A stretch of 64,000 nt of DNA. It comes from Gymnopilus junonius (taxonomy: Eukaryota > Basidiomycota > Agaricomycetes > Agaricales > Galerinaceae). Below, one piece after another: positions 33,299 to 48,525 of this stretch. The notes beneath the pieces are model-generated. The model did no database searches and was not told the origin of the DNA. It saw only the letters and a list, made by a program, of their open reading frames with translations. The translations under genes were made by a program, and so were the position numbers. The DNA lies in NCBI GenBank assembly GCA_015501075.1, contig JADNYJ010000101.1:1-64000 (forward strand). The letters run 5' to 3'. How positions within the stretch are numbered: the stretch's first letter is position 1; every line of letters starts with the position of its first letter.

Positions 33299-35804
33299 AT
33301 GAGCCCCAGCAGAGGTCCTTGGCGGGACGCGTACCGCTTTAACGATTCAAGGGAGTATTACACAGATCGTCAGGATTATGACGATATTGGCTATAGCTAC
33401 GGAGGGTCAAGGAGATTTGCAGCCACTACAGGCGGGGAGAGGAACTATAACTATAGACGTGGATACCACCACACGGCCCCTCGGTATGACCAGGAAGAGA
33501 GCTGGCCTCAGCGCCAAAGGAGAGCGTCGCCTGTTTATGAGGATTACGCTGGGCCATCTTCGTCTGTACCTTCCGTACCATCCAGTTCGCCTGTTCACGG
33601 AGAATACTCTGCTCCTGCTTCATCTTCCTCTGCGCCTTCTAGACCTCCCAGCTCGCGACGCTCGCAACCTCCACGTAACGAGCCGCAGCGCCGTGAAACT
33701 TCCCAGCCTCCTCTTCCTCCTCCTCCTCCTAGCTATAATTATGCCCGTGAGGAATACCAAGAGAGCTCTTATACCTCATACACGTCATACAGCGACCGCA
33801 GAGGCGAGAGAATGCGCTTCGCCCCTCCTCCAGCACGTCCTCGCAGATCGGCATCCCCAGAATCTCAATCCCAAAATCTCATCCTCCGCGGACCCTCCAT
33901 ATCTCTCCGCGTATCCCCCTTACGCTCGCCCACCCCTCCCCCGCTGAGAAGGACCGCACCAACAGAGGAGTACCTCTCCACCTCCCTTCAGCCCTCCACG
34001 CGCATCCTCGATCCAACACAAGAGCGCAAGCTGATCGTGCTCGACCTGAACGGATCCCTCCTCCTCCGGAGCCAACACAAACCGCGGTACCATGCAAATG
34101 GTGCCCAAGGAGGAGGGAAGCCATTCAACCCATACGACCCGTCCATCCCCCCCATCCAACGCGGTTTACGCACGGTGCACCCCCGACCGTATTTATCTCC
34201 CTTCATCTCGTACCTCTTCCATCCCGAGACGAAGAAATGGTTGGATACGATGGTGTGGAGCTCGGCACAACCGCATAGTGTGGATGATATGGTGCAGAAG
34301 TGCTTCAAGGAACGGAGGGGCGAACTTAAAGCTGTCTGGGCGAGGGACACGCTTGGGTTGACGGGGAATGAGTATAGTGAGTTATATTTCTTTATTTTAT
34401 TTTATTTTAAATTTATTATATATTAATTAATCGACTTATCACCCCCTTCCGCCTTTTACAGACCAGAAAACTCAAACGACCAAGGACCTAGAAAAACCAT
34501 GGTCGAGCCTTTTTTCTACTTCCCAATCAGCTTCCCCTCCCTGTCCTCCCCCTCTTCCCGCTATAGAAGCACCCCCAAAGCCCACCCAGCACTCCGCAAA
34601 ATCCACCCTCCTAGTAGACGACTCCCCACTCAAAGCGATCCTCCAACCATGGAACCACCTCTGCATCCAGGAATACACCCAGGAGCTGCGCCGGGTGGAT
34701 CTGGAAACTGTGGATCGTGAGTGGGAGCAAAGGGAGCGGTTGAGGGAGGCGTTGATGAGGGAGAGGAAAGAGGAGAGGGAGAAGGAGAAGGAGAGGAAGA
34801 TGTTGGAGAGGTTGGGGGTGAGTGTGGCGCCGTGGGAGGAGACTGGGGCGGGCTCAGAGGCTCAGAAATCCGCTGCTGCGGGTGAAGGCGAGGGCGAGGG
34901 CGAGGGCGAGGGCGAGGTAGAGAAAGGGGAAGAAGGGGAAGGGGAAGAAGCAGCAGAGAAGAAATTCAACTCGGCCGCACGGCGGAAACTCAAGCGGCTG
35001 GCAAAGAAGCACGAAGCGAGGTTGTCTTCTGCCACTACCGCCTCCTTGCCCTCCTCCTCGTCATTCTTGAACCCCACCGAAGGCGAAGGCGAAAAAATAG
35101 AAGTCGGAGCAGGAGAAGCAGGAGAAGAAGTACAAGCACAAACACAGCCGAAAGAATATGACACCACCCTCCTCGCTGTCATCGGCATCCTCGACCACTT
35201 GAAGTGCGAGAACAACGTGGCGGGGTGGATGAGGGCCGGGGGGTTGTTGGGTGTTCCTGGTGTTCCAGCATCAGTGTCGGTACCACTGCCTGCTGGTGCT
35301 GGCGCTCTGGAGGAGGGCGAAATTAGTTCCGCAGCTGCCGCGGCTTCAGAAATCATCCAAACCGTCTTGAGCACGAAAGGAACGCACACACCGCCTACTT
35401 TGGAAGAACAGGGGAGGAAGAAGCGGAGGCGGGTGAGCGGTGCTGAGGAGGGGGCGGGTGTTGTTTCTCCTGAAGCAGCTGAAGCAGAAGCTGAAATCCA
35501 GGAATACGAAGAACAAGCTCTCACAGGCGTGCCTACCTCCTCTGAACACGAACACGAACACAACCTTTCCAAAAGTGAAAAAGGATCTGCCCACGAACCT
35601 AAACCTCACCCTCACCCTCAACTTCAACATCAACCTCAACTTGAAGCCGAAGCCGAACAACCACCTGCAGCAGCAATCGCACCGCTATGGTACGAGCACC
35701 CCGCCGCACAAGCGTACTGGGCCCAGCGCGGGCGTGAAGCGCTCCTCGCGTTGGGGATTGAAGTGGAGAGTGGAATTGAGCGTGTGCCGGGTGGGTTGCA
35801 GTAA
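33299..35804 (+). CDS. FCP1/NIF-like HAD-family protein with altered active-site motif
   Basis: Exons 33299-34376 and 34462-35804 give 806 residues. Residues 1-240 are disordered, rich in Arg, Ser, Tyr and Pro. The FCP1 homology domain starts at KLIVLDLNGSLLLR (residues 244-257). The usual DxDxT/V becomes DLNGS, so the nucleophile Asp249 is present but the second Asp is Asn251. The domain continues through RPYLSPFISYLF, MVWSSAQP and ends near LLVDDSP (409-415). A long charged, repetitive tail follows (KEEREKEKERK, a GEGEGE run, KKRRR), probably coiled coil and partly nuclear-targeting. The family dephosphorylates Ser in proteins such as the Pol II CTD; with Asn in place of the acid/base Asp, catalysis is doubtful. 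All frames are intact. Confidence 0.82.
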
Positions 35805-36589
35805 TCGGGCGTAGTCGCAGCCGCTGTTCTAGTCGCACCAACCGTAGTCGGGAACGCAGCAGTCATACACGTACATGCACATGCAGGGGTCGTCTTCTTG
35901 GTCTTGGTCTTTGGCTAGATTGGGCGCTGAGAGCTCAGGGGTTGGGCTTGAGCTTGACTGAGCGAAAGTTTTGGGGTCGGAATGGTTTAGATGCGAACGA
36001 CTCGGAGAACATTGACGGGTCAAAGCTATTGGAATTTGAAGTTTCAAAAAACCAAACTTCAAGCCGATGACCAGGAGAAAATTGAAGGAGTGAAGATAAG
36101 GAGGAGTGAGGTTTGGGTGCGATGTAATAAAGCTTTGAAATCTTTACCTGCTTCAACTTCGTTCTTGGAATGATGTTTAGATATATTCTACTTCTAGATC
36201 TCTAATATTGACCCGTCCGTTCTTTCCTACTCGCCTTGAGTTTATTTGACGACCGATATGCATTTCATAGACAGGCATGTTATCAAGGAAATATAATTCA
36301 TTGCATTCCATTTACATAACAAAAACGATCCACTTGGGAGAAACACCCATTTATCATTCTAGTTGCTGTAGTGGTGTACGTTGCTAGCCTAGTCAGCGTA
36401 TATGTTCAAGTCCTCGTTGGATCCGCCACCCATCTGCGCAGACAGATGAACCTCCTCTTTGAGCTTCTTCATGTCTGTGTTTGACCCTTTTATGCCCCAA
36501 GATCTTTTATGCTGGTGCCTCATATATTTCAACGTACCACACCTGGGCATCTCTTGAAAGTAGAGGAAACGAGTCTACGGAAGCGGAAG
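35805..36589. other. Intergenic with a possible minus-strand C-terminal exon
   Basis: Around 36405-36470 on the minus strand, MKKLKEEVHLSAQMGGG and SNEDLNIYAD run to a TAG. The composition looks coding, but I cannot connect it to a gene. Nothing else is supported in this stretch. Confidence 0.3.
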
Positions 36590-36959
36590 AACACTGTGGG
36601 GGAACGCTTCGGGGTCACAGCCAGCTCAGCTGATCAGTCACAGTCCAATAAGCCCAGCTATGAATCAAACAATGACACTGTGTCAGGCTCCAGGTGTGCA
36701 GAGCGATAAGTTGAAGATTTACCTTCAAGTCCATGGTTCCGTGAGTTTGGGAGCTTGAACAGGTACTTTGGGCGAAATCGGTCATGGTAATGTCGAATTC
36801 CAGAATTGAGACTACCGCAAGCAAGCCCCCGTGGAATGCCATTGTCTGTGATGAGAGACAGCCCGTCCATCGTATGTCATATCACTAACGAAGGTTCAGT
36901 ACTGGAAGGATGCCACACTGATAAACATATACAACTTGCCTACGTGGCCAATTTCTAGG
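36590..36959 (-). pseudogene. Inverted OMA1 gene fragment (exons 5-7 with introns)
   Basis: The minus strand matches OMA1 at DNA level, including introns: CCTAGAAATTGGCCACGTAG then GCAAGTTG (exon 5 and its GC donor), the exon 6 block around FDITMTDFAQ, and exon 7 (CTTATTGGACTGTGACTGAT). A TGA now follows the intron 5 acceptor and the exon 6 reading frame is shifted. The intact gene is about 15 kb away on the plus strand. Because introns are kept, this is a DNA duplication, not a retrocopy. Confidence 0.85.
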
Positions 36960-37139
36960 GTCTAGGGTCAGCGCGCTTCCCCTCTCATTGTACGTATCCC
37001 CAGCATCGGTCTCGATGGTTTTGAAAGATAGGGTCAAGCATGTCGGTTTCTTGGGGCGATATGGCTAGCCGGCGACAACAACTATGCCAGATGAATACTC
37101 CAGTCCAAGGGTCAGATACGCGACTGACCAACTCTCACG

Positions 37140-37452
37140 GAGCCATCATCTGCCACCTTCATATCCTCCAAAACAACTAGGGTGAAACGCATCGGTTCTG
37201 CCATCATATATATCCATCAACGGCGAACTCCATCTCACACACCGCACTGCCAGCATTAACCAGCTGGCAGGCACTTCCGAAGCTTCCATCTGACATCGCG
37301 TCCCCCTTTTCAACTTCAACGGGTCCTTGTGCAAAGGTGGTAATGAAAGTATGAGAGATCCCTGGGAGGCCACCAGTAGCTGGAAGGAGAGCAACACGTC
37401 GGCCTGAGGGCGGCAGGAAGAATAAGTGAATATGATCGAGAAAGTAAAACAA
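37140..37452 (-). other. Possible coding fragment, unresolved
   Basis: The frame includes ATGGLPGISHTFITTFAQG, SFGSACQLVNAGSAVCEME and FAVDGY, which reads like part of a secreted fungal protein with paired cysteines. A second piece, MRFTLVVLEDMKVADDGS, follows in another frame. No start, signal peptide or complete splicing could be established. Confidence 0.25.
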
Positions 37453-37472
37453 AGAGGATCACCGACCAACTC

Positions 37473-38467
37473 TCATGGAGGCACAGCTGAAGCGTAAGCG
37501 TGAGCCAAGGGCGGCCGCAGCTCCTCAGGATCGTAAGCCTCTTCAACGCCATCCGCCACCTTTTCGTCGGTGATGCCCCTCGACCCCGGAACACTAGAGA
37601 AAAGGAATCAGCATTAGCACTGACCAAGGCGAAAACATCAACGCCGCTATGGCATACACCCACCTCGTCGAACAAGAACACTAACCAACGCCCGACGCCC
37701 AGGCGAACATCCTCACAGAGACCTCCACTCACTTATTGCTCACGTCTCCAGCACCGACCGTGACCAGGACAACTGTGTTTGGAGGATGTGGCCAGCCGAG
37801 TGCCAGAGTGTACACGGCGAGAGAGACCTTTCTGGCATCGATTGGACCCACAACGGTGATCGAGGAGGCTGATATGAAGGAGCAAAAAAGCGAGGCGGCG
37901 GTGTCTTCGATTAAGATCAGTGCTTGAAAAGAGATGTTGAAGGTCGAGTTATGAGTAAGGCGTCCATGAAGATGGCTGGCCCTATACCATAAACGATAAT
38001 AGGTAAGACGATAAGAATTCTGGGGAAAATGGACCAGAAACGTACCCTGTAGCACCACCTCTAAACTTGTACAACAGTGATGCACCGACAGCCTTGGCAT
38101 TGGCATATTCGACCTCCGCGGACCCAACAGCGCCTTCGTGCCCTTCCATGTTGAATTCTTCTCGGTGAAGTAGCGGGTTTGGAGGCATTAAAGTCGGTGG
38201 ATATGTTGGTGTATAGAGCTACAGTGGTTAAAGTGGAAGCGAGCAGGGCGCAGATGGCCTAGAGTTGCTGCTGGTGAGGGGAGGATGGAGGTGATGATCA
38301 TGGTGTTGACTGTGCCTTCCATTCCAAATATATGATGCGCGGGTGGTTTGTGGGGGTTCGATATGTATTTTCCTGTTAAAGATTGCGCATTTGAGCCTGA
38401 ATTTCAGAGCCGAAAAGATGAGAACGTACGAGAATGCTGACGAGCAGACGAAGTGGATTTTGTTCAT
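37473..38467 (-). CDS. Hypothetical membrane-associated protein, partly resolved
   Basis: The last two exons are clear. One ends ...LAVYTLALGWPHPPNTVV and VTVGAGDVSN at 37733 with a GTGAGT donor. The final exon (37593-37473) reads NVPGSRGITDEKVADGVEEAY and ends in AHAYASAVPP and TGA. Upstream pieces on the same strand include EYANAKAVGASLLYKFRGG, DALLITRPSTSLF and the helix-like ICALLASTLTTVALYTNIS. Between DALLITRPST and LILIEDTAASLF the frame moves by one base with no intron signal. The start may be MNKIHFVCSSAFS at 38467. I do not recognise the family. Confidence 0.4.
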
Positions 38468-39182
38468 GAATGCCGGTTGATCATCCTGAGGTCGGACTTA
38501 AGAAAGAGAGTTCAGGGCAAGGGCCTGCGGGGCCGGATTTCAGTAAGAGTGAGGAGACGGAAAATAGGCTAAGGTACCAAACGAGCCTTACGGGTCAAAA
38601 CGATGCTGGTGCTGGTTGCAACTTCGTGCCGTTGGTGCAACTTGTAATAGCATAGGGCACTTTTCGTTCTAGTACAACTTAAACTGAAGAGTTTGAAAGG
38701 AGGAAAGAAGGTTAGATGGAAGACACTTGTAACAGAGGAAGGAAGACGCACTCAAGATTGGCCACGCCAATGATTACATTCATTTCTGGAATTTAACGCG
38801 CAAGGCTGGAGCGGGCAACTCATGGCGTTCATTACGTTGGCCGATCTAAGAGCTTGGTTAGACCTACGAAACGCACGTATACTCTATAAGTCACGAGAAT
38901 GCGCACCTCTGATGAATTGTTGCTCTGAATAATTCCCATAACCCTCCGTATATCTGGTCTCCAGTTACATACCCTTCAGCCCAATTACGCCCAGCACCCT
39001 TCGTCTTCAATACGAAAATATTTCCACAGCTAAAAGATGCCGTGTATACCTAAATCATTACGTAGAGAGAATGTAAGCTTCAGGATTAATCCAACAGAGC
39101 CAGTGCTCACCCCTCTAACCTTGCAAGCTACTGGGGTCGTTGAAAGTTGCTGATGTTGATGGTTTGAAAAAGAAAGAAAAAG
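38468..39182. other. Intergenic, no supported gene
   Basis: Spacer between the unresolved minus-strand gene and the MITE upstream of PRP43. No motif-bearing frame. Confidence 0.5.
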
Positions 39183-39436
39183 TACCGTACTAATTCATTC
39201 AATTCGGCGGTCACGGGTCACGGACCCTCTAGATTTGATGAAAAGCTATGAAAAGGCACACTTGTCCGTGGTCACAGAGCCTCCTGCCGAATCCATTTTT
39301 CCTACTTTCTGCTACTCTACAGTTATTTTAAATCAAATTGTGCCAGCTGTCTACACAATTTGGGTGGTCCAAACCTAACTTTTGTAGACCCCCACCACAT
39401 CACACCGCCCGCCGAATTGAATGAATTAGTACAGTA
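39183..39436. mobile_element. MITE upstream of PRP43
   Basis: Terminal inverted repeats start CGTACTAATTCATTCAATTC on the left (39187) and TGTACTAATTCATTCAATTC on the complement of the right end, extending to CGGCGG, with flanking TA. The 254-bp element has no coding capacity. The ends resemble those of the element at 31438-31591 (CTGTACCAATTC...AATTCGGCC), so both belong to one family. It ends 141 bp before the PRP43 ATG. Confidence 0.85.
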
Positions 39437-39577
39437 TTATGTTTGAGAGGAAGTTCCGCCGTCCGGACTCCGGGACAGGTATCAAACTACATCACGTGCC
39501 TTTCTTATTTTTCCTGCACGGTGCCGTCAACATGAAATCACAGCCTTTCTTTCCTTCCTCACCGACCGAGACGACCA

Positions 39578-42621
<3,044 letters not shown>

Positions 42622-44150
42622 TGAGATTATGATTGTCGATGCTTTAGGTTGATGGGGCAATGTGGTGATGATGGTTTTAATTTGAGTTGATCCCCACTTT
42701 TCCTTACCTCTCGATTCGAGACCTCTTTGGCGATAAGCCTGTACGATGATAGACTTTCTTCCAGACTCCTCTACCTGCTGTTCTAATTTTTTTGATGATA
42801 TGTAGACTGGATATCATCAAGTTGATGTCTTGTTAATTTAGATTCCATTCTATATTCTTTTTGCACGGCGTCTTGTGGCGGATAAATATGCAAATCTGAA
42901 AGTGGGCTTGATGCTCGTCTCAGAAAGCAATCCCTTTACCATGAAATCATGCCCAAAAGAAAGCAGTGCTGCGGTCTTAGGCGTACATAGCGCCCTCCTT
43001 CTGAATTGAAACCTTTCATGCCGATTTAACTTTGTTGGCGAATAGGACATCCGTTCCACCTGCGCGGACATGCCACGGAAGTACCAATTCTGTACTCGTG
43101 TCCCTTGTATTCGATTTAGGCTACAAAGAGGTTCTGGACCGCCAATTTTTGGACCGCGTCGGATCGTATTTTTGTTCGCCTTTAGCGTCACTGTACGTCC
43201 GCATCCTGGAAATTTTTGCAAATGATGGAATGGATTCAAGAGCGGAGCCTCACGTTGAGAGACGTTGCATCCGCGGCGTCCCGTGTTTGCCGTCTAGACT
43301 ATCATTCACCTTTTCTTCCATTTAAACGGATTTGATCCTCGAATTATCAATGTTCATACTAAGCCCTTGTACGCCACATAAAATTGTCTCGTCTAAAACC
43401 GAAATCAAAAAAAGTTCACCTAAATTTTGAGTCTTTCCTGGTGATGCAACTCCAGGAACCGAGGAAGCCCGTCCCGGGCATGGGATCTGAAAGGGAAGGA
43501 TTACAAGGGTTTACGTGGGGAAAAAGACTGGAGAAGAATAACGAATATCTCCACCTCCACAATGTCCCCACATCAACGGTGGATAATTTATCTCCTTTGC
43601 GTTGGGGTGGTGTTCTTTGCTCCGACTGAAGGGCCGATCGCCGGGAGGACGGGGTGCGATAATTAAAAAATTGGAATATATGTTTCTTAGAAGAAACCGT
43701 TTTTGAGCATTACCTCGGAAAGCAGGAACGACCATGGAATACTTGAATTTATGATAGTCTAGTTGTGTACACCGAGGAGGTCAAACAGCAGGGGCCAGAA
43801 CCGTGAGCCGTCGGTATCAAATTGGAAATAAAGTTAAGGAGTGTGGAGGCAAGACTTTCCGTATGCGGTTATCTTCCGTTCCTTGAAATAGATTAGCCGG
43901 CTATTTTCGGCTGTTTGAAAAATTGGTCGTCAAAACGCTCCTCCTTTCCTCTGACGATGGAGCGTCATAACAGAGAGTTTAACCAAGTGCACGCTGCTTT
44001 ACCGTCACATAACATCCTTCGGGCTCCTAAAATGCTCCAGTTTGGGTCAGTCGTTCTCTTGGCGATCATGTCGTGCCGTTATTCGCATTTGCTATTTCGA
44101 CGTTGCTACCTTCAGAACAGGTGGTCTGTTAGCGCATGTTAGCGATGATC
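42622..44150. other. Intergenic, no supported gene
   Basis: Region between PRP43 and the sugar transporter, about 1.7 kb in all. Scattered short frames only; it holds the 3' region of PRP43 and the promoter of the transporter. Confidence 0.5.
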
Positions 44151-44156
44151 CCGGGG
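44151..44156 (+). promoter_or_regulatory. Possible CreA/Mig1-type site before the sugar transporter
   Basis: CCGGGG fits the SYGGRG consensus of fungal carbon-catabolite repressors and lies 214 bp upstream of the transporter ATG. A single short match is weak evidence. Confidence 0.25.
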
Positions 44157-44369
44157 AATGATGCATGTGGATAGAATTCCACTTGCCAGACTCTCGGGAT
44201 TGCATATCCAAACATCCTATCCAAACATCCTCAAGCAGCATTAGATCAGGGGGTTGACCTCATCGAAGCTCTACTTAAACAGAACGATCTCACATTCTTA
44301 CCGGCTTCACTCTTCCTCCCGGGTCTCGCTCTCTTCGTATCCTTCCTCCCGCAGAGAAAACTTCTCCAC

Positions 44370-46767
44370 ATGTCTTCCGACGATAAACATAGCACCGAGC
44401 ACGTTAGCACCGAGCAGGTCAGCTTGGATGAGGAGAAGGCCGACATCACCCATATCGACCTCGCCAACAATGTACAAGCTCGGTGCGTCCTGGTCTTTCA
44501 TTTCTTCCGGCCTACATGAAATCCTGACCTACTCCACTCAACAGTATTCAAAATCCTCTGCGTGGCATTCCTCGGGAGAAGCTGCTAAAACAGGTCGAGC
44601 GTTTCGCCCAGGAAAAAGGCCTCGAAGACAAGGTTGATTTGTTCAAGAGGGCGGCTGTACTTGCCCAAAATCCAAACGATTTTGAGAGTCAGCGGGACCT
44701 CACAGAGGAGGAGAAGGAGCATATCCGACGTGAAACGACACGTGAGTCAAACACACTCCAAATTAACACTCATTTCACGTTTCTCTGACATCTGAATCTT
44801 TAGATCGATGGCACCAATCAAAATCGATGTACATGACGATTGTTATATGCTCTATAGCTGCAGCTGTACAGTGAGCCGCTCCGCTCTTTTTTGGCAATTT
44901 ATTTACGCTGAGGCCATTTCTTTCGCAGGGGATGGGACCAAACGGGGTCCAATGGCGCAAACTTGTCGTTCCCGCAGGTCTTCAACCTGACTTCAGAATC
45001 TGGTAATCCACGTGCGGAAATCAACCAGTGGATTGTTGGCATTATCAACTCTGGGTAAGAAATCCCCCCCTTCATATCTGTCTATAGATGACCTGACATA
45101 TTCGAGATAGTCCTTACATTGGCTCCTCTATCATTGGTTGTTGGCTTACCGACCCGCTTAATTACTTTCTGGGACGTCGTGGAACCCTCTTCTGGTGTGG
45201 AATCTTTTGCACTTTCAGTGTGATTGGTTCAGCCTTTGCCCAGACATGGCCGCAATTGTTTGTGCGTTTTCCGTCTTGGACTCTTGAATTCAAAGTAATG
45301 CTTTGTCTTCAGGTTTGCCGTTTACTTCTTGGGCTTGGTATGGGCCCCAAAGCGACAACTTCCCCAGTCTTTGCTGCCGAAAACGTACCGGCTAATATCC
45401 GAGGTGGTTTAGTCATGTCTTGGCAGATGTGGGTAAGTAAATTTGACATCTTCCTGTAAATCCTCCTTTTCATATGCTTACTATTATTTCATTCCCAGAC
45501 CGCGTTCGGTATTTTCCTCGGATTCTGTGCCAATTTAGCTCTGGAAGGTACAGGTTCTATCGCATGGCGCCTTGAACTTGGCTCTGCCTTCCTTCCTGCA
45601 GTTCCTTTGGTAATCGGCATCTATCTGTGCCCAGGTACGTCGAGAACATCTATCGGTTTGAGTTTAGCTCGTGATTATTTTTGATCTTCCTAGAATCTCC
45701 TCGTTGGTATATGAAGAAGAACCGTTACCACGACGCTTTCAAGTCTTTCTCCCGGCTCCGAAACAGTGAAATCCAAGCAGCCCGTGATATGTATTATGTC
45801 CACTGCCAGCTCGTCGAGGAATTCGCTGTTCTTAAAGGTACTACCTACGCTTCCCGTTTCTTCGACCTCTTCACCGTTCCTCGCATCCGCCGTGCCACTC
45901 TCGCCAGTTTCGTTGTAATGATTGCGCAGCAGATGTGCGGTATCAACATTATCGCGTTCTACTCTTCCACGATTTTCGTCGAGGCCGGGTACACCGCCAA
46001 ACAGGCTCTCCTTGCTTCATGGGGCTATGGGCTTGTCAACTTCGTTTTCGCGTTTCCTGCGGTGTGGACGATTGATACATTTGGAAGGCGGAACCTTCTT
46101 TTGTTCACGTTCCCCAACATGGCGTGGACCCTGCTGGCTGCTGGATTCTGTTTCTTCATCCCTGGTTCAAATTCAGCCAAAGTCCCTCTTATTGCGCTGT
46201 TCGTTTTTCTCTTCGCTGCCTTCTACTCTCCTGGTGAAGGCCCCGTCCCTTTCACCTACTCGGCCGAAGTTTTCCCTCTCACTCACAGAGAAATGGGAAT
46301 GTGAGTAACAATGATTTAAAGTCTCATAGGCGGATTGATGATATAATTCATTTGAAAGGTCCTGGGCTGTTGCTACTTGCCTGTTCTGGGCCGCCGTTCT
46401 GTCCATCACATTCCCTCGTCTCCTAGGAGCCTTTGGTCCCACAGGTGCTTTCGGGTTCTACGCTGGTTTGAACGTCGCTGCCCTTATCATGATTTTCTTC
46501 CTCCTGCCGGGTAAGCACCTAATATTCTATCTTCACGCGTCCTCGCTTATTTTTTCCCTTTTGCCAGAAACGAAACAAAGAACATTAGAGGAACTCGACT
46601 ATGTATTCGCTGTACCCACAAGGAAGCACGCTTCCTATCAACTCACGACGTTTTTGCCGTACTGGGTACAGCGATATGTTTTGTTCCGAAAGGTCGAGCT
46701 AAAACCTTTGTATCACTTTGACGAGGTGGTCTCGTACACGACCCCTGAAAAGGGGGCAGGCCACTAG
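44370..46767 (+). CDS. MFS sugar transporter (sugar porter family)
   Basis: Ten exons: 44370-44482, 44545-44741, 44804-44870, 44929-45054, 45111-45261, 45313-45432, 45499-45634, 45694-46300, 46359-46510 and 46568-46767, giving 622 residues with no break. A cytosolic N-terminal extension of about 125 residues is rich in charged residues. The twelve-helix body has the sugar-porter signatures GRRG (189-192), PESPRW (303-308), a second GRR after the sixth-helix loop (DTFGRRN), [14 protein letters not shown] and PETK (556-559). It is a plasma-membrane proton-coupled or facilitative uptake carrier; the substrate cannot be fixed from sequence. The long N-terminal region and cytosolic C-terminal tail are typical of one mushroom subgroup. 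Confidence 0.92.
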
Positions 46768-48525
46768 ACCGCAACATGATCTTTTTGTAAAGACTAAAAG
46801 GCAGGACTGACTTTTTCTTTTCATATTATACCGTGTACGACCACATTTGTACGTACCTACTATCTCTCTGAGGCTTTGTGAGGCCTTTGATTTTGGTAGT
46901 TTAATGACTTCTCTCTTGTGTATCATCTATATCGAATTTACATTGTATTTTTGTGCGGAAATTTGATAATAATTACTGTCCTGAACAATAAAAATTATCA
47001 CCTTTGCATACATAGTACCTCGTATATCAACTTTATACGAAGCAACGCCTTGGCATTGGAATTAGATTGGCAGCATCTGTCGGTCAGTGCCTTACGCACT
47101 ACGTCATAACACAAACGCACGTGACGGTGTTGTGGTTCGGGATCGGAATTTCAATCCGAACCACCCGACCCGCCAGCTCAGTAAATCCGGAATTCAGAAA
47201 ACGCGGCGCGTGGCGCGGCGCCCTGCGCGACGGAAAAATGCGACCTCCTACACGTGACCTCGCGAACTACTCCTCCACCTCTCCTCCACCTTGCATTTCG
47301 GGGGTGGCTGACCTCATGCCCCACATATTTTCCCTGGGCGAGTGCCTATAAACGTAGATAAAATAGTTATGTAGTCATATCGTAGTTTTTTGTAGGCCGG
47401 AACTTGGTTTATGTCCACTATACTTGGCAGTTTTCAAGTTAGGAGCAATTATTGAACTCATTTTTTCGAAATTGTTAGGGGTGATTGTGTCGTATCAAAT
47501 AAAGGAAACTTATATAGCATTTCTGTATTTATTGTAAATTTATCGCGCTATGCCTCCTTTTAAGGTAAATATCTACTATGTAAGAATATGGTGCAAGTAG
47601 ATGTTATCCAGCACTGAAATTGTCCATCAGCTAGATCTCACAAAGGTGACTAAGAATAAAGTATCTTATATATGTCCGGTATCCCCTAGCTTGCGATATA
47701 CATATAAAAGAGGTGTAGCACCCTGATGTTGATTTGGAATACAGTTAAGTACTTTGCGGTCGTCCTTGCATATTTCTGCATGTTAAAAAGGGAAATTTTT
47801 TTGCAAGACTTTATTATACTTACTATCTACATACATTGTAGGTTATGCATAATATACCCCCAATAAATACGCCATACAGGACTCAAACGAGTCAAAGGAA
47901 CGACTACGGCGAACTTGGAGGAAAAACTATTTTTAGAGAGCCTTCCCTTTATGGCGGCGATCTGCACCTTCGGACTTTGCCGCCGCGTTTTGATCCCGCG
48001 TCGCGCGCCGCGCTTTTTCGAATCCCAGATGTCCTCCGCCAGCTCGACGCTTTCGACCACCAACTTGATTCTGCGCTTTGTCTGCGCTCGACGTACTACT
48101 CTACAGGGAGGCCTACCCAGCTCAAAAACAAACTGACATGATGTCTGAAAGATTCTTTTCTCATATACAGGCAAGCGTGCGAGGGATACCTTGCCAATTA
48201 AGGGATTCCAGTTGGTCAAAAGAATAGCTTTTCTCTGTCAGTAATGCCATGCTATGTGATCGGTAAGTGACATATCTATATATAATCCTAGGGTTGGATA
48301 TGAGCGCTGACAAAAATCTTAATCGGTAGCGTTTGAGCCACTAGAGCTGTTAAGCTCAACATAATTTCGCCTTTCAGGGGTGGTAAGGATCATCTCAAAA
48401 GCTGCGTCAACGAATTTCCTACTTCAAAAATATCGAGGCCCATGTACTCATTTCAGTTCTCTGTAAATTGTGCGCATGTTTATGAGTTTTCTTCTCTGTC
48501 GCTAACCCACCTCTTCTTACAGGCC
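46768..48525. other. Intergenic, no supported gene
   Basis: Overlapping open frames on both strands at 47827-48219 have no family features or splice logic, and I leave them out. The last block before 48526 ends in a TTCTTACAG acceptor-like signal, which may belong to a leader intron. Confidence 0.45.

Noticed and set aside
34862..35572. 236-codon minus-strand frame
   Set aside because: Shadow of the GC-rich repetitive tail of the FCP1-like gene on the plus strand.
47827..48219. 130-codon minus-strand frame and a 98-codon plus-strand frame in the same place
   Set aside because: They overlap each other and neither has a recognisable product, splice signals or family features.
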